64,000 nt of DNA. Source: Tepiditoga spiralis. Lineage in GTDB: Bacteria; Thermotogota; Thermotogae; Petrotogales; Petrotogaceae. The position numbers were made by a program, and so were the translations under genes. The notes under the pieces were generated by a model. That model did no database searches. It saw only the letters and a program-made list of their open reading frames with translations, and had not been told where the DNA came from. The stretch covers positions 372,001-436,000 of the forward strand of contig NZ_AP018712.1 of NCBI RefSeq assembly GCF_014701195.1, written 5' to 3'. This document shows, piece by piece, positions 16,619 to 27,272 of the stretch; position 1 is the first letter of the stretch, and each line of letters starts with the position of its first letter.

Positions 16619-17938
16619 ATGAGAAAAGCTATAAAGTTACTAGACATGCTTATCATACTTTTATTCAATATATATGCAATGGCTTTGCCAATTTGGTTAT
16701 CATTAATAATAACAGCAGCATTATTCATAGGGCTATATGCATTTAGAACATATGACAGTGAAAACATGAAATCAATAAATGAAAATTTAATAAGAACAAC
16801 AGTTGGAACAATAATAGGTTATATAATAATATTGCTCGTTTATGTATTTATTGAAAAATATATAAACAGATATATATTCTTATATAACCTATTATTTGTT
16901 ATGATAACAATACCTGTTCTTCACAAAATAGAATACATTTTATATTCAAAACACTTTCCAGTAAAAAGATATCTTGTAATAGGAAGAAAAAATGAAATAG
17001 GAAAAATATTAGACGAAATAACAAAAAAATCAATGAACAAACTACAATTTGTAGAATATATAAACCCTTCACCAGTAAGACTTGAAAAGTTAATGACAGA
17101 AAATTATGAAGAAAAAAATCCATTATACTTTTTCAACTTAAAAAAAGAAAAAGAAACAGCAAAAAACAACTTCAACGCAATAATAATAACCGATCCAAAA
17201 TTAGAAGACTTAGTAAAACCGCAACTTCAAGAATACAAAAAAAGAAATATACCAATAGAGTACCTTCCAAACATAGCAGAAAACTATTTAAAAAGAATAC
17301 CACTTGAAGTAGCAGAAAAGTTTAAAGAATATTATGAAGTTATCTTTCAAAATGTTAAAGAATCGCCAGCAAAACGGATTGGAGACATTATAATATCCTC
17401 TGTTTTATTTGCTGTTTTTTCACCGTTTATGCTTATAATTTCTTTTTTTACACTATTTGAAGACGGAAAGCCAATTGTTTTTTCTCAAAAAAGAGTTGGA
17501 AAAAACGAACAATTATTCAAAATGCACAAGTTTAGATCATTAAAAAATCAACCAATAAACAAAGAAAATCCAAATGCTGGAATAGAACAAAGAGTATTAA
17601 AAATAGGGAAAATAACAAGAAAATTAAGAATAGATGAAACGCTACAGTTTTTTAATGTTTTAATTGGAAATATGTCTATAGTTGGTTCAAGACCAGAAAT
17701 GCAAGAGTTTCACAATCAAATGAAGGGAAAAATACTATTTTATCCAAAAAGACTTTTATTAAACCCTGGAATAACAGGCTGGGCACAAATAAACTATAAG
17801 CATACAACAACTTTAGAAGATTACAAAAAAAAGACAGAATATGATTTATATTACATAAAAAACAGAACATCGATAATGGACTTACAAATAATGCTAAAAA
17901 CAGCAGAAACGATGTTGGGAATGAGAGGTTCTAGATAG
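16619..17938 (+). CDS. Polyprenyl-phosphate sugar-1-phosphate transferase (initiating transferase, WcaJ-like)
   Basis: This 439-residue protein has four to five N-terminal membrane helices (to about residue 110), a CoA-binding-like Rossmann region (KRYLVIGRKNEIGKIL) and a C-terminal Bac_transf domain from about 255. The domain shows KRIGDIIISSVLFAVFSP, QKRVGKNEQLFKMHKFRSL, GSRPE (about 357) and NPGITGWAQ (about 380). It transfers a sugar phosphate to the lipid carrier and starts each repeat unit. The ATG at 16619 follows a GGGGGA site; the longer frame from 16556 runs through promoter B and is rejected. Confidence 0.92.
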   Translation: MRKAIKLLDMLIILLFNIYAMALPIWLSLIITAALFIGLYAFRTYDSENMKSINENLIRTTVGTIIGYIIILLVYVFIEKYINRYIFLYNLLFVMITIPVLHKIEYILYSKHFPVKRYLVIGRKNEIGKILDEITKKSMNKLQFVEYINPSPVRLEKLMTENYEEKNPLYFFNLKKEKETAKNNFNAIIITDPKLEDLVKPQLQEYKKRNIPIEYLPNIAENYLKRIPLEVAEKFKEYYEVIFQNVKESPAKRIGDIIISSVLFAVFSPFMLIISFFTLFEDGKPIVFSQKRVGKNEQLFKMHKFRSLKNQPINKENPNAGIEQRVLKIGKITRKLRIDETLQFFNVLIGNMSIVGSRPEMQEFHNQMKGKILFYPKRLLLNPGITGWAQINYKHTTTLEDYKKKTEYDLYYIKNRTSIMDLQIMLKTAETMLGMRGSR

Positions 17939-18933
17939 TGAAGAAATATGAATTACCAATGATTAGTATTATAATACCTTTGTTAAACGAGGAAAAACAC
18001 ATAAAAAAATTATTGAAGTCAATAGATGATCAAACCTATCCTAAAGAAAAAATTGAATTAATTTTAGTTGATGGAAATTCTAGTGATAATACAGTAAAAA
18101 TCATAAACACAGAAAAACAAAAAAGAAAATATGATATTTTATTATTAAATAATCCAAAAAAATTAACACCGATTTCTATGAATATTGGAATAAAAAGAGC
18201 TAAAGGTTCATATATAGTAAGACTAGATGCACATGCCACATATAATAAAGAATATATATATGAAGGAATTATTGAAATGATAAATAATGATTCTTTAATA
18301 TCAGTTGGGGGATATTGGTATACAACACCTGTTTTTGAAACTAAGAGAAGTAAGGTAATTTCAAAAATTTTTAATTCATACTTAGGATCTGGTTTTTCAA
18401 AATATAGAATGAATAAATTAAATAAAGCAAAAAACAAAATAGTTGATACAGTTCCTTATGGAATATTTAGAAAAGAACAATTAATTAAAGTAAATGGTTA
18501 TAATGAAAAATTAATAAGAGGGCAAGATATAGATTTATTTTATAGATTAAAAAAAATTTTTAATGGTAAAATTAAAATTTTAAAAAATATGAAAATTTAT
18601 TATAAACTTAAATCTACAAACGCTATTGAGCTTTATAAAAGGCAATTTAAACAGGGAATATGGCTTTTTAATAGAAAAGAGGGAATATTATTTAGACATT
18701 ATTTTCCTTTATTAGCTGGAATTATAGGTTTAATTTTATTTTTTATTAATTTAAAAATTTATATATATGTTTTGTTATTTTATTTTTTTATTTGTTCAAT
18801 ATCATATTTAATTGAAATAGATAATATAATAGAAATATTTTTGTTGCCTTATGCGCTTTATTCATACTTTATGAACCACTTAGGTTTTTTTTTGGGAGTG
18901 ATAAAATCATTTTTAAAATTATTAAAAAAATAA
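17938..18933 (+). CDS. Glycosyltransferase family 2, membrane-associated
   Basis: This 331-residue protein has a GT-A fold start ([36 protein letters not shown]), a DxD-like metal site (RLDAHATY) and the acceptor motif [14 protein letters not shown]-terminal membrane helices cover about 255-325. This layout matches ExoA-like transferases that extend lipid-linked exopolysaccharide units. Translation starts at a GTG whose first base is the last base of the upstream stop codon (overlap by one base), so it is coupled to the initiating transferase. Confidence 0.88.
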   Translation: MKKYELPMISIIIPLLNEEKHIKKLLKSIDDQTYPKEKIELILVDGNSSDNTVKIINTEKQKRKYDILLLNNPKKLTPISMNIGIKRAKGSYIVRLDAHATYNKEYIYEGIIEMINNDSLISVGGYWYTTPVFETKRSKVISKIFNSYLGSGFSKYRMNKLNKAKNKIVDTVPYGIFRKEQLIKVNGYNEKLIRGQDIDLFYRLKKIFNGKIKILKNMKIYYKLKSTNAIELYKRQFKQGIWLFNRKEGILFRHYFPLLAGIIGLILFFINLKIYIYVLLFYFFICSISYLIEIDNIIEIFLLPYALYSYFMNHLGFFLGVIKSFLKLLKK

Positions 18934-18947
18934 GGAGCTTTCATAAC

Positions 18948-20114
18948 ATGAAAATAACAATAGCAGGAACAGGATATGTGGGATTATCATTAGCTATATT
19001 ACTTGCACAACATAATGAAGTAACAGCATTAGATATAATTAAAGAAAAAGTAGAAATGATTAATAATAAAATTTCTCCAATTAAGGATAAAGAAATAGAA
19101 GAATATCTAAAAACAAAAAAATTAAACTTAAAAGCAACTTTAGATAAAAATGAAGCATATAAAAATGCTGAAATAGTAATAATAGCAACACCAACTAATT
19201 ATGATGAAGAAAAAAATTATTTTGATACATCAACAGTAGAAAAAGTAATAGAAGATGTTTTAGAGATAAATCCAAATGCTTTAATGATAATAAAATCAAC
19301 TATTCCAGTTGGATATACAAATAGTATAAAAGGAAAGTATGAAATAGAAAATATTATATTTTCACCAGAATTTTTAAGAGAAGGAAAAGCTTTGTATGAC
19401 AACTTATATCCATCAAGAATAGTAATTGGTGAACAAAGCGAAAGAGCAAAAACATTTGCAAATCTATTAATTGAGGGAGCAATAAAAAAAGATATACCAG
19501 TATTGTATACTAATGAAACAGAAGCAGAAGCCATAAAACTATTTGCAAATACCTACTTAGCAATGAGAGTATCTTTTTTTAATGAATTAGATACATATGC
19601 AGAAATAAGAGGATTAGATACTAAACAAATAATAGAAGGAATAGGACTTGATCCAAGAATTGGAAATCATTATAACAATCCATCATTTGGATATGGAGGA
19701 TATTGTTTACCAAAAGATACAAAACAATTACTTGCAAATTATGAAAATGTCCCAAATAATATAATAAAAGCAATAGTAGATGCAAATACAACAAGAAAAG
19801 ATCATATAGCAAACATGATAATAAAAAGAAAACCAAAAATAGTTGGAGTATATAGATTAACTATGAAAACCAACTCTGATAACTTTAGACAATCATCTAT
19901 TCAAGGAGTAATGAAAAGAATAAAAGCAAAAGGAATAGAAGTGATAGTATATGAACCAACTCTAAAAGAAACTAAATTTTTTAATTCAAGAGTTATAAAT
20001 AATTTAGATGAATTTAAAAACTTATCTGATGTAATAATATCAAATAGAATGCATGAAGAACTTAATGATGTAATTGAAAAAATCTATACTAGAGATTTAT
20101 ATAAAAGGGATTGA
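18948..20114 (+). CDS. ugd: UDP-glucose/UDP-sugar 6-dehydrogenase
   Basis: This 388-residue member of the UDPG/GDPMan dehydrogenase family has the NAD-binding motif AGTGYVGLS (residues 6-14), the Glu motif [10 protein letters not shown], the Lys/Asn-bearing central helix [17 protein letters not shown], the catalytic Cys in [13 protein letters not shown] (Cys253) and the C-terminal domain with [13 protein letters not shown]. It probably oxidises UDP-glucose to UDP-glucuronate. An internally deleted copy of this gene lies at 22666-22998. Confidence 0.92.
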   Translation: MKITIAGTGYVGLSLAILLAQHNEVTALDIIKEKVEMINNKISPIKDKEIEEYLKTKKLNLKATLDKNEAYKNAEIVIIATPTNYDEEKNYFDTSTVEKVIEDVLEINPNALMIIKSTIPVGYTNSIKGKYEIENIIFSPEFLREGKALYDNLYPSRIVIGEQSERAKTFANLLIEGAIKKDIPVLYTNETEAEAIKLFANTYLAMRVSFFNELDTYAEIRGLDTKQIIEGIGLDPRIGNHYNNPSFGYGGYCLPKDTKQLLANYENVPNNIIKAIVDANTTRKDHIANMIIKRKPKIVGVYRLTMKTNSDNFRQSSIQGVMKRIKAKGIEVIVYEPTLKETKFFNSRVINNLDEFKNLSDVIISNRMHEELNDVIEKIYTRDLYKRD

Positions 20115-20118
20115 TATT

Positions 20119-20424
20119 GTGAAAATTGTAAAATATAAAAGTGGTTTTGGAAATCAACTATTTTGACAATAATTTATTTTGAATGGGTAAAAAACAGTTT
20201 TAAATTAAATGAAAATTTTATTTTTAGAGACAAATATAGTTTTGATTCTCAAGAATTATAGTTAATGATTTTATATAAGAATTCTATAATAGATAAGAGT
20301 AAAATTCATTGGTGTGGAGCTTAGCTAAGAAATCATAACAAATAAAATTGAGATAGTCCCTAAAAAGTGAGTTGTGAATAATACAAATATTGGCATAGCA
20401 CCAAATAATTGGATTAAATTTTAA
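20119..20424 (+). pseudogene. Remnant of an alpha-1,2-fucosyltransferase (GT11)-like gene
   Basis: A GTG at 20119 opens KIVKYKSGFGNQLF, which resembles the G-G-x-G-N-Q-x-F opening of GT11 fucosyltransferases, and is cut by a stop where the family has Gln. Other pieces remain in shifted frames (ENFIFRDKYSFDSQEL), and the last frame reads NNTNIGIAPNNWIKF then stop, like the family C-terminus. The intact GDP-fucose genes immediately downstream support the assignment. The whole is about a third of the normal length, so it is non-functional. Confidence 0.6.
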
Positions 20425-20442
20425 GTAAAGAGAGGTATTTGT

Positions 20443-21522
20443 ATGAAAAAAGCATTAATAACAGGTATTACAGGACAAGATGGTTCCTATTTAGCAGAAT
20501 TTCTTTTAGAAAAAGGATATGAAGTCCATGGAATAATAAGAAGAAGTTCAAGCTTTAATACAGGAAGAATAGAACATTTATATATAGATGAATTAATAAA
20601 AGATATGCATAAAGAGAGAAAGGTAAAACTTCATTATGGAGATATGACAGATTCAACAAATTTAATAAGATTAATAAGAGAAATAGAACCAGATGAAATA
20701 TATAATCTTGCAGCACAATCACATGTTCAAGTTTCTTTTGAAGTTCCAGAGTATACAGCAGATACAGATGGTATAGGAACATTAAGATTATTAGAAGCAG
20801 TAAGATTTTTGGGATTTGAGCAAAAAACAAGAATATACCAAGCATCAACATCAGAATTATTTGGAAAAGTTCAAGAAATCCCACAAAAAGAAACAACTCC
20901 ATTTTATCCAAGAAGTCCTTATGCTGTAGCAAAATTATATGGATATTGGATAATAAAAAATTATAGAGAAGCATACAATATGTTTGCAGTAAACGGAATA
21001 TTATTCAATCATGAATCCGAAAGAAGAGGCGAAACATTTGTAACAAGAAAAATAACATTGGCAGCTTCAAGAATAAAATTAAGAAAACAAGAAAAATTAT
21101 ATTTAGGAAACTTGGATGCAAAAAGAGATTGGGGATATGCTAAAGATTATGTTGAGTGTATGTGGTTGATGTTACAATACGACAAACCAGAAGATTTTGT
21201 AATAGCAACAGGAGAAATGCATACAGTAAGAGAATTTACAACACTTGCTTTTAAAGAAGTTGGAATAGAACTTGATTGGCAAGGAAATGGAATAAATGAA
21301 AAAGGAATAGATAAAGCAACAGGAAAAGTATTAGTTGAAGTAGATCCAAAATATTTTAGACCAACAGAAGTAGAACAACTTTTAGGTGATCCAACAAAGG
21401 CAAAAACTTTGTTAGGATGGAATCCAACAAAAACTTCTTTTAAAGAACTTATAAAAATAATGGTAAAATCAGATATGGAGTTAGTAAAAAAAGAAGATAA
21501 AAGTACAAGAAGTTTTGACTAA
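20443..21522 (+). CDS. gmd: GDP-mannose 4,6-dehydratase
   Basis: This 359-residue extended SDR has the NADP motif [64 protein letters not shown], the STSELFGKV active-site Thr/Glu segment and the [11 protein letters not shown] Tyr-Lys pair, with [18 protein letters not shown]. All are diagnostic of Gmd. It makes GDP-4-keto-6-deoxymannose, the substrate of the next gene product. Confidence 0.96.
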   Translation: MKKALITGITGQDGSYLAEFLLEKGYEVHGIIRRSSSFNTGRIEHLYIDELIKDMHKERKVKLHYGDMTDSTNLIRLIREIEPDEIYNLAAQSHVQVSFEVPEYTADTDGIGTLRLLEAVRFLGFEQKTRIYQASTSELFGKVQEIPQKETTPFYPRSPYAVAKLYGYWIIKNYREAYNMFAVNGILFNHESERRGETFVTRKITLAASRIKLRKQEKLYLGNLDAKRDWGYAKDYVECMWLMLQYDKPEDFVIATGEMHTVREFTTLAFKEVGIELDWQGNGINEKGIDKATGKVLVEVDPKYFRPTEVEQLLGDPTKAKTLLGWNPTKTSFKELIKIMVKSDMELVKKEDKSTRSFD

Positions 21523-21553
21523 AAAATATTGTTTTTAATACTGAGGTGAAATA

Positions 21554-22627
21554 ATGGAAAAAAATTCAAAAATATATGTTGCTGGTCACAGAGGATTGGT
21601 TGGATCTGCAATAATTAGAAAACTAAAATCAGATGGTTATACTAATATAATAACAAAAACGCACAAAGAATTAGATTTAACAAATCAACAAGAAACAAGA
21701 GAATTTTTTGAACAAGAAAAGCCAGAATATGTATTTTTAGCAGCAGCTAAAGTAGGTGGAATATTGGCTAATGATACATACAAGGCTGATTTTATATATC
21801 AAAATATAATGATAGCTTCAAATGTAATTGAAGCATCATATAAGTATGGTGTAAAAAAACTATTAAATCTTGGATCATCTTGTATATATCCAAAATATGC
21901 AAAACAACCAATGAAAGAAGAAGAATTATTAACAGGAGAACTTGAATCAACAAATGAACCTTATGCAATAGCAAAAATATCTGCAATAAAAATGTGTAGA
22001 TACTTTAATGAACAATATGGAACAAATTTTATAAGTGTAATGCCAACAAATTTGTATGGTCCAAATGATAATTTTAATTTAGAAACAGCACATGTTTTAC
22101 CCGCATTAATTAGAAAATTTTATTTAGGAAAGTTATTAGAAGAAGAAAAATATGATAAAATAATAGAAAATATAAAAAAGTATAAAATAGGATTTAATCT
22201 AGATAAAGAAATAGATTTTGATAATAAAGATTCTATACTAAAAGTATTAAAAAAAGTTGGGGTAACAAAAGAAGCAATAACTTTATGGGGAAGTGGAGAA
22301 ATATATAGAGAATTTTTATATGTAGAAGATATGGCTGATGCATGTGTATACTTAATGAAAAATATAGAAGCCAAAGAAATGAAAAAAGTATCTCTAGACT
22401 ACTTCGTAAATATAGGAACTGGAAAAGATATAAAAATAAAAGAATTATCAAATTTAATAAAAGAAATTATTGAATACAATGGAGAAACAATCTATGATAA
22501 AACAAAACCAGATGGAACACCTAAAAAATTACTTGATGTATCTAAATTAAATTCTTTGGGTTGGAAACATAATATAGAGTTAGAAAAAGGTGTGAAGTTA
22601 ATTTATGATTGGTTTAGAGGGAGATAA
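21554..22627 (+). CDS. fcl: GDP-L-fucose synthase (long form)
   Basis: This 357-residue SDR has VAGHRGLVGSAIIRKL, AAAKVGGILANDTY, SSCIYPKYAKQPMKEEELLTG and the active-site YAIAKISAIKMC. It epimerises and reduces the Gmd product to GDP-L-fucose. It is about 40 residues longer than the E. coli type. The extra stretch sits between IRKFYLGKLLEEE and the GSGEIYREFLYVED motif and is rich in Lys and Asp; similar inserts occur in some other bacterial WcaG proteins. Confidence 0.94.
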   Translation: MEKNSKIYVAGHRGLVGSAIIRKLKSDGYTNIITKTHKELDLTNQQETREFFEQEKPEYVFLAAAKVGGILANDTYKADFIYQNIMIASNVIEASYKYGVKKLLNLGSSCIYPKYAKQPMKEEELLTGELESTNEPYAIAKISAIKMCRYFNEQYGTNFISVMPTNLYGPNDNFNLETAHVLPALIRKFYLGKLLEEEKYDKIIENIKKYKIGFNLDKEIDFDNKDSILKVLKKVGVTKEAITLWGSGEIYREFLYVEDMADACVYLMKNIEAKEMKKVSLDYFVNIGTGKDIKIKELSNLIKEIIEYNGETIYDKTKPDGTPKKLLDVSKLNSLGWKHNIELEKGVKLIYDWFRGR

Positions 22628-22665
22628 AGATTTTATAAAAAATAAAATTTTAAAGTTCTTTAATT

Positions 22666-22998
22666 ATGATAAAACCACATAGTTGGATATACAAATAGTA
22701 TAAAAGGGAAATATGAAATAGAAAATAGTATGTTTTCGCCAGAGTTTTTAAGAGAAGGAAAAACTTTGTATGACAATTTATACCCATTAAGAATAGTAAT
22801 TGGTGAACAAAGTAAAAGAGCAAAAATATTTAAACATATCAAACAAAATAATAAAAGCAATAGTAGATGCAAATACAACACGAAAAGAGACCATATAGCA
22901 GATATGATACTAAAAAGAAAACCAAAAACAGTTAGAGTGTATAGATTAACTATGAAAACAAATTCTGATAACTTTAGACAATCATCTATTCAAGGAGA
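22666..22998 (+). pseudogene. Decayed, internally deleted copy of ugd
   Basis: The DNA from about 22680 follows the intact ugd gene from about 19305 ([15 protein letters not shown], then SPEFLREGK). It skips about 290 bases corresponding to 19461-19755 and resumes with the segment equivalent to 19756-19910 ([15 protein letters not shown]). The missing part includes the catalytic Cys253 region. Frames change at the junction. It runs open into rfbH, which makes a spurious fusion frame. Its last bases (AAGGAG) now serve as the ribosome site of rfbH. Confidence 0.88.
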
Positions 22999-23005
22999 GA
23001 AATCA

Positions 23006-24352
23006 ATGAATAAAAAAGAACAATTAAAACAAGAAATATTAGAAAAAACAAAAGAATATTATAATTTAGTTCATAAAAACAAAAGAAAATTTATACCTGG
23101 AGAAACTTTTATTAACTATGGAGGACGTTTTTTTGATGAAAACGAAGTAATTAATTTGGTGGATTCATCATTAGAATTTTGGTTGACATCTGGGCATTGG
23201 GCAGAAGAATTTGAAGAAAAATTTGCAAGATATCTTAATATAAAATATTGTTCTTTGACAAATTCAGGTTCATCTGCAAATCTTTTAGCTTTTATGGCAT
23301 TAACCTCTCCTAAGCTAGGGGAGAAAAGAATAAAAAAAGGCGATGAAGTAATTACTGTAGCAGCAGGTTTTCCAACAACAGTAACTCCTATAATTCAATA
23401 TGGAGCAATACCAGTATTTGTAGATGTAGAGTTACCATCATACAATATAGATGTTACAGAATTAGAAAAAGCATTATCCAATAAAACCAAAGCTATAATG
23501 GTTGCTCATACCTTAGGAAATCCATTTAACTTAAAAGAAGTGAAAGAATTTTGTGATAAAAATAAATTATGGTTAATAGAAGATAATTGTGATGCTCTTG
23601 GTTCAGAATACTTTATAGATGGTGAATGGAAAAAAACTGGAACAATAGGGGATATAGGAACTTCAAGCTTTTATCCTCCACATCATATGACTATGGGAGA
23701 AGGTGGAGCTGTATATACAAATAATTCACTTTTAAATAGACTAATTAATTCTTTTAGAGACTGGGGAAGAGATTGTTGGTGTAAAAGTGGAGTGGATAAT
23801 ACTTGTAATCATAGGTTTAGTAAACAATATGGAGAATTACCTTTAGGATATGACCATAAATATGTATATTCTCATTTTGGGTATAATTTGAAAGCTACAG
23901 ATATGCAAGCATCAATTGGAGTAGCTCAATTAAATAAGTTAGAAAATATTGTTAATAGAAGGAGATATAATTGGAAGAAATTAAATGAAGGATTAAAATC
24001 AGTTTCTGATGTGTTAATATTACCAGAAGCAGAAGCAAATTCCAATCCAAGTTGGTTTGGATTTATAATATCTGTGAAAGAAAATAACAATATAACAAGA
24101 AAAGGATTGGTAGAGTTTTTAGAAAAAAATAAAATTCAAACTAGAAATTTATTTGCAGGAAATTTAATAAAACATCCAGCATTTGATGAAATGAGAAAAA
24201 CAAATACTGGATATAAACAAATTGGGAACTTAAAAAACACAGATTTTATTATGAAAAATACTTTTTGGATAGGTGTTTATCCTGGTATAACAGATGAGAT
24301 GTTAGACTATATGATATTAAAAATAAAAGAATATATTAAAATTAATAAATAA
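23006..24352 (+). CDS. rfbH: CDP-4-dehydro-6-deoxyglucose 3-dehydrase (E1)
   Basis: This 448-residue, PLP-dependent, Fe-S containing sugar dehydrase has [13 protein letters not shown] for PLP phosphate binding and [10 protein letters not shown] for the ring Asp. In [16 protein letters not shown] the usual PLP Lys is replaced by His (226/227), the E1 hallmark. The cysteines Cys257, Cys259 and Cys267 in [18 protein letters not shown] are candidate cluster ligands with Cys195. It removes the 3-hydroxyl on the route to 3,6-dideoxyhexoses. ATG 23006 follows AAGGAG; a longer open frame from 22730 is the ugd remnant. Confidence 0.94.
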   Translation: MNKKEQLKQEILEKTKEYYNLVHKNKRKFIPGETFINYGGRFFDENEVINLVDSSLEFWLTSGHWAEEFEEKFARYLNIKYCSLTNSGSSANLLAFMALTSPKLGEKRIKKGDEVITVAAGFPTTVTPIIQYGAIPVFVDVELPSYNIDVTELEKALSNKTKAIMVAHTLGNPFNLKEVKEFCDKNKLWLIEDNCDALGSEYFIDGEWKKTGTIGDIGTSSFYPPHHMTMGEGGAVYTNNSLLNRLINSFRDWGRDCWCKSGVDNTCNHRFSKQYGELPLGYDHKYVYSHFGYNLKATDMQASIGVAQLNKLENIVNRRRYNWKKLNEGLKSVSDVLILPEAEANSNPSWFGFIISVKENNNITRKGLVEFLEKNKIQTRNLFAGNLIKHPAFDEMRKTNTGYKQIGNLKNTDFIMKNTFWIGVYPGITDEMLDYMILKIKEYIKINK

Positions 24353-24364
24353 AAGGGGGTCTTT

Positions 24365-25144
24365 ATGAAAGTAGTACTTTTAGCAGGTGGATTTGGGACT
24401 AGATTAAGTGAAGAAACTGTAAACATACCTAAACCAATGGTAAGAATAGGAGACAAACCCATATTATGGCATATAATGAAGACTTATTCAGAATATGGAT
24501 ATAATGAATTTATTGTTTGTTTAGGATACAAAGGTTATGTAATAAAAGAATGGTTTGCAAATTATATGTTACATACAAGTGATGTAACGATTGATGTAAA
24601 AAGTAATAGTGTAGAAGTTCATAATAATAAAGCGGAACCTTGGAAAGTAACATTGATAGAAACAGGTCAAAATACAATGACGGGTGGTAGAATTAAAAGA
24701 ATAAAAGAATATACAAAAAAAGAACCGTTTATGCTAACGTATGGAGATGGTGTTGCTGATATTAACATAGAAGAGCTTGTAAAACATCATCAAAAATCAG
24801 GAAAAGCTTTAACTGTTACAGCATATAAACCAAAAGGCAAATTTGGATCTTTGGAAATTAATGAAAATAATGATGTTACTGCTTTTACAGAAAAACCAGC
24901 AGGAGATGGAATGTGGATAAATGCTGGATATTTTGTATGTGAACCAGAAGTATTTGATTACATAAAAAATGGAGATAGTACTATATTTGAGAGAGAACCT
25001 CTTGAAAATATAGCAAAAGATGGGAAAATGACATCTTTTAAGCATGAAGGTTTTTGGAAACCTATGGATACGTTAAGAGATAATATAGAATTGAACGAAA
25101 TGTGGGATAAAAATAAAGCTCCTTGGAAAATTTGGAATGATTAG
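24365..25144 (+). CDS. rfbF: Glucose-1-phosphate cytidylyltransferase
   Basis: This 259-residue nucleotidyltransferase begins MKVVLLAGGFGTRLSEETVNIPKPMVRIGDKPILWHIMK, the specific signature of CDP-glucose pyrophosphorylase. Further landmarks are LTYGDGVADINI (metal-binding Asp) and GFWKPMDTLRDNIELNEMW. It makes CDP-glucose from CTP and glucose-1-phosphate. It sits 12 bases after rfbH. Confidence 0.96.
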   Translation: MKVVLLAGGFGTRLSEETVNIPKPMVRIGDKPILWHIMKTYSEYGYNEFIVCLGYKGYVIKEWFANYMLHTSDVTIDVKSNSVEVHNNKAEPWKVTLIETGQNTMTGGRIKRIKEYTKKEPFMLTYGDGVADINIEELVKHHQKSGKALTVTAYKPKGKFGSLEINENNDVTAFTEKPAGDGMWINAGYFVCEPEVFDYIKNGDSTIFEREPLENIAKDGKMTSFKHEGFWKPMDTLRDNIELNEMWDKNKAPWKIWND

Positions 25145-25174
25145 AAATTAATGTTATTTTAATGGAGGATTTTA

Positions 25175-26245
25175 ATGAATTTATTTAATAATATATATAA
25201 AGAGAAACGAGTATTAGTTACTGGTCATACAGGTTTCAAAGGTTCTTGGCTTACTATTTGGCTTAAAGAACTTGGTGCAGAAGTTATAGGATATGCGCTT
25301 GATCCATATACAGTTAAAGATAATTTTGTATTATCTAAGCTTTCTGATAAAATAGTAGATATTAGAGGGGATATTAGAGATAAAAAAAAATTGGAGAAAG
25401 TATTTAATGAATACAAACCTCAAATTGTATTTCATTTGGCAGCACAGCCATTAGTGAGATTGTCATATGAAATTCCTGTAGAAACGTATGAAGTAAATGT
25501 AATGGGAACGATTAATATAATGGAGTGCATAAGAAAAACTCCCGAAACTAAAGTTGGAATAATGATAACAACAGATAAATGTTATGAAAATAGAGAACAA
25601 ATATGGGGATATAGAGAAAATGAAGCTATGGGTGGATATGATCCTTATTCTTCATCTAAAGGGGCAGCAGAAATTGCAATAAGTTCATGGAGAAGATCGT
25701 TTTTCAATACAAAAGATTATGAAAAACATGGTAAGGCTATTGCGAGTGTAAGAGCAGGTAATGTAATAGGTGGTGGAGATTGGGCAAGAGATAGAATAAT
25801 ACCTGATTGTATAAGAGCTTTGGAAAAAGGAAACCCTATTGAAATAAGAAATCCAAAAGCAATAAGACCTTGGGAACATGTTTTGGAACCATTAAGTGGA
25901 TATTTATTATTAGGAGAAAAGTTATTAAAAAATCCTAAAAAATATGCAGAGGGATGGAATTTTGGACCAACTCTTGATTCTATAGTTTCTGTATGGGAAA
26001 TAGGTAAAAAAGTAATCAAAAACTATGGTAATGGAGAATTAAAAGATATATCTAATTCGACTGCAGTACATGAAGCAAAGTTACTTGCACTTGATATATC
26101 AAAATCAAGATTTAAACTTGGTTGGAAGCCAACTTTAAATATAGATGAAACAATAGAGATGACAGTAGAGTGGTATAGAGAATATAAGAATAGAAGTGTG
26201 TATAACATGTGTGTAGAACAAATAGAAAAGTTTATAAACAAATAA
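25175..26245 (+). CDS. rfbG: CDP-glucose 4,6-dehydratase
   Basis: This 356-residue SDR has VTGHTGFKGSWLTIWLKELGAEVIGYALDP, HLAAQPLVRLSYE, ITTDKCYENREQIWGYRENEAMGGYDPYSSSKGAAE (active-site Tyr-Lys) and VRAGNVIGGGDWARDRIIPD. These are hallmark segments of RfbG. It converts CDP-glucose to CDP-4-keto-6-deoxyglucose, the substrate of RfbH. Confidence 0.96.
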   Translation: MNLFNNIYKEKRVLVTGHTGFKGSWLTIWLKELGAEVIGYALDPYTVKDNFVLSKLSDKIVDIRGDIRDKKKLEKVFNEYKPQIVFHLAAQPLVRLSYEIPVETYEVNVMGTINIMECIRKTPETKVGIMITTDKCYENREQIWGYRENEAMGGYDPYSSSKGAAEIAISSWRRSFFNTKDYEKHGKAIASVRAGNVIGGGDWARDRIIPDCIRALEKGNPIEIRNPKAIRPWEHVLEPLSGYLLLGEKLLKNPKKYAEGWNFGPTLDSIVSVWEIGKKVIKNYGNGELKDISNSTAVHEAKLLALDISKSRFKLGWKPTLNIDETIEMTVEWYREYKNRSVYNMCVEQIEKFINK

Positions 26246-26345
26246 ATAAATGCATATTTAAAATGTATAAAATTAGTTTTTTTAGTAATGAAATGTTAGA
26301 TAATTTTACATTTATTAAAAACAAATGTAATTAAAGGAGAAGATT

Positions 26346-27272
26346 ATGGAAAAAATTTTAATTACAGGTGGTTTTGGGTTTATTGGTAAGAACCTAATAG
26401 AGTATTTATCTAAGCAATATAAAATTGTGGTTATTGATAAATATGTTGATGAACAATTTATAAAAAAATATAATGAAATAAAATATTATGAATATAATTT
26501 TTTTGAAAATGATAATATAAAACTAATAATAAGTGATGAAGATCCAGATTATATTATTAATCTTATTTCTATTGTAACTGCTGAAAGGAATATGGATATA
26601 TTTAATGATATGATACAGGCAAATATTAATATATTTTTGAAACTTTATGAAGCATCAAAAGCTCTAAAAAAATTAAAATTATTTTTGCATTTTGGTTCTG
26701 GAGAAGAATATGGCAATATAAAAGCTCCATTTAATGAAAATAACAGAGAATATCCTAATTCACCATATGCTTTAGCCAAACAAATTACTACTAATACTGC
26801 TATGATGCTAAATAAAAATTATAATTTTCCAATAGCAGTTGTTAGACCTGGTAATTTATTTGGAAAATACCAAGAAAAAAATAAATTTATTACTTATATT
26901 ATAAATCAATTACTTGATAATAACAAAATAGAAACAACTTTAGGAGAGCAAAAGAGAGATTTTATTTATGCTTCAGATTTTGCAAATGGAATTAGTTTAA
27001 TTTTAAAAAAATATGATAATTTTTTAGGTGAAATAGTTAATTTATCGTCAGGTAAAAGTATTTCTTTGAAAAAAATCATACTATTTTGTAAAGATTATAT
27101 TAAATCGGATTCAGAAATAGAATTTGGAAAAATTCCTTATAGAGAAAATGAAATAATGGATTTTGAATTGGATATAAGTAAATTTAAAAATAGAATAGGG
27201 CAATATTTTAATATAGATATCAAAGAAGGGCTAAAAAAGTATATAGAATTATTGAAAGGAGAAAATAAATGA
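26346..27272 (+). CDS. rfbS-like: NAD-dependent epimerase/dehydratase family, probable CDP-paratose synthase
   Basis: This 308-residue extended SDR has the NAD motif ITGGFGFIGKNLIEYL, the active-site Ser region HFGSGEEYGN and the Tyr-Lys pair in SPYALAKQ. By sequence alone the sugar is uncertain. Its place between rfbG and the tyvelose epimerase, overlapping the latter by 4 bases, fits CDP-paratose synthase (4-keto reduction after the RfbH step). A CDP-abequose synthase is the main alternative, but an abequose product would leave the following epimerase without a substrate. Confidence 0.72.
   Translation: MEKILITGGFGFIGKNLIEYLSKQYKIVVIDKYVDEQFIKKYNEIKYYEYNFFENDNIKLIISDEDPDYIINLISIVTAERNMDIFNDMIQANINIFLKLYEASKALKKLKLFLHFGSGEEYGNIKAPFNENNREYPNSPYALAKQITTNTAMMLNKNYNFPIAVVRPGNLFGKYQEKNKFITYIINQLLDNNKIETTLGEQKRDFIYASDFANGISLILKKYDNFLGEIVNLSSGKSISLKKIILFCKDYIKSDSEIEFGKIPYRENEIMDFELDISKFKNRIGQYFNIDIKEGLKKYIELLKGENK

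Noticed and set aside
22730-24352. A single 540-residue protein joining a UDP-glucose dehydrogenase piece to an aminotransferase-like enzyme
   Set aside because: The first 92 codons are the decayed ugd copy. rfbH has its own AAGGAG and ATG at 23006 and a normal family length from there.
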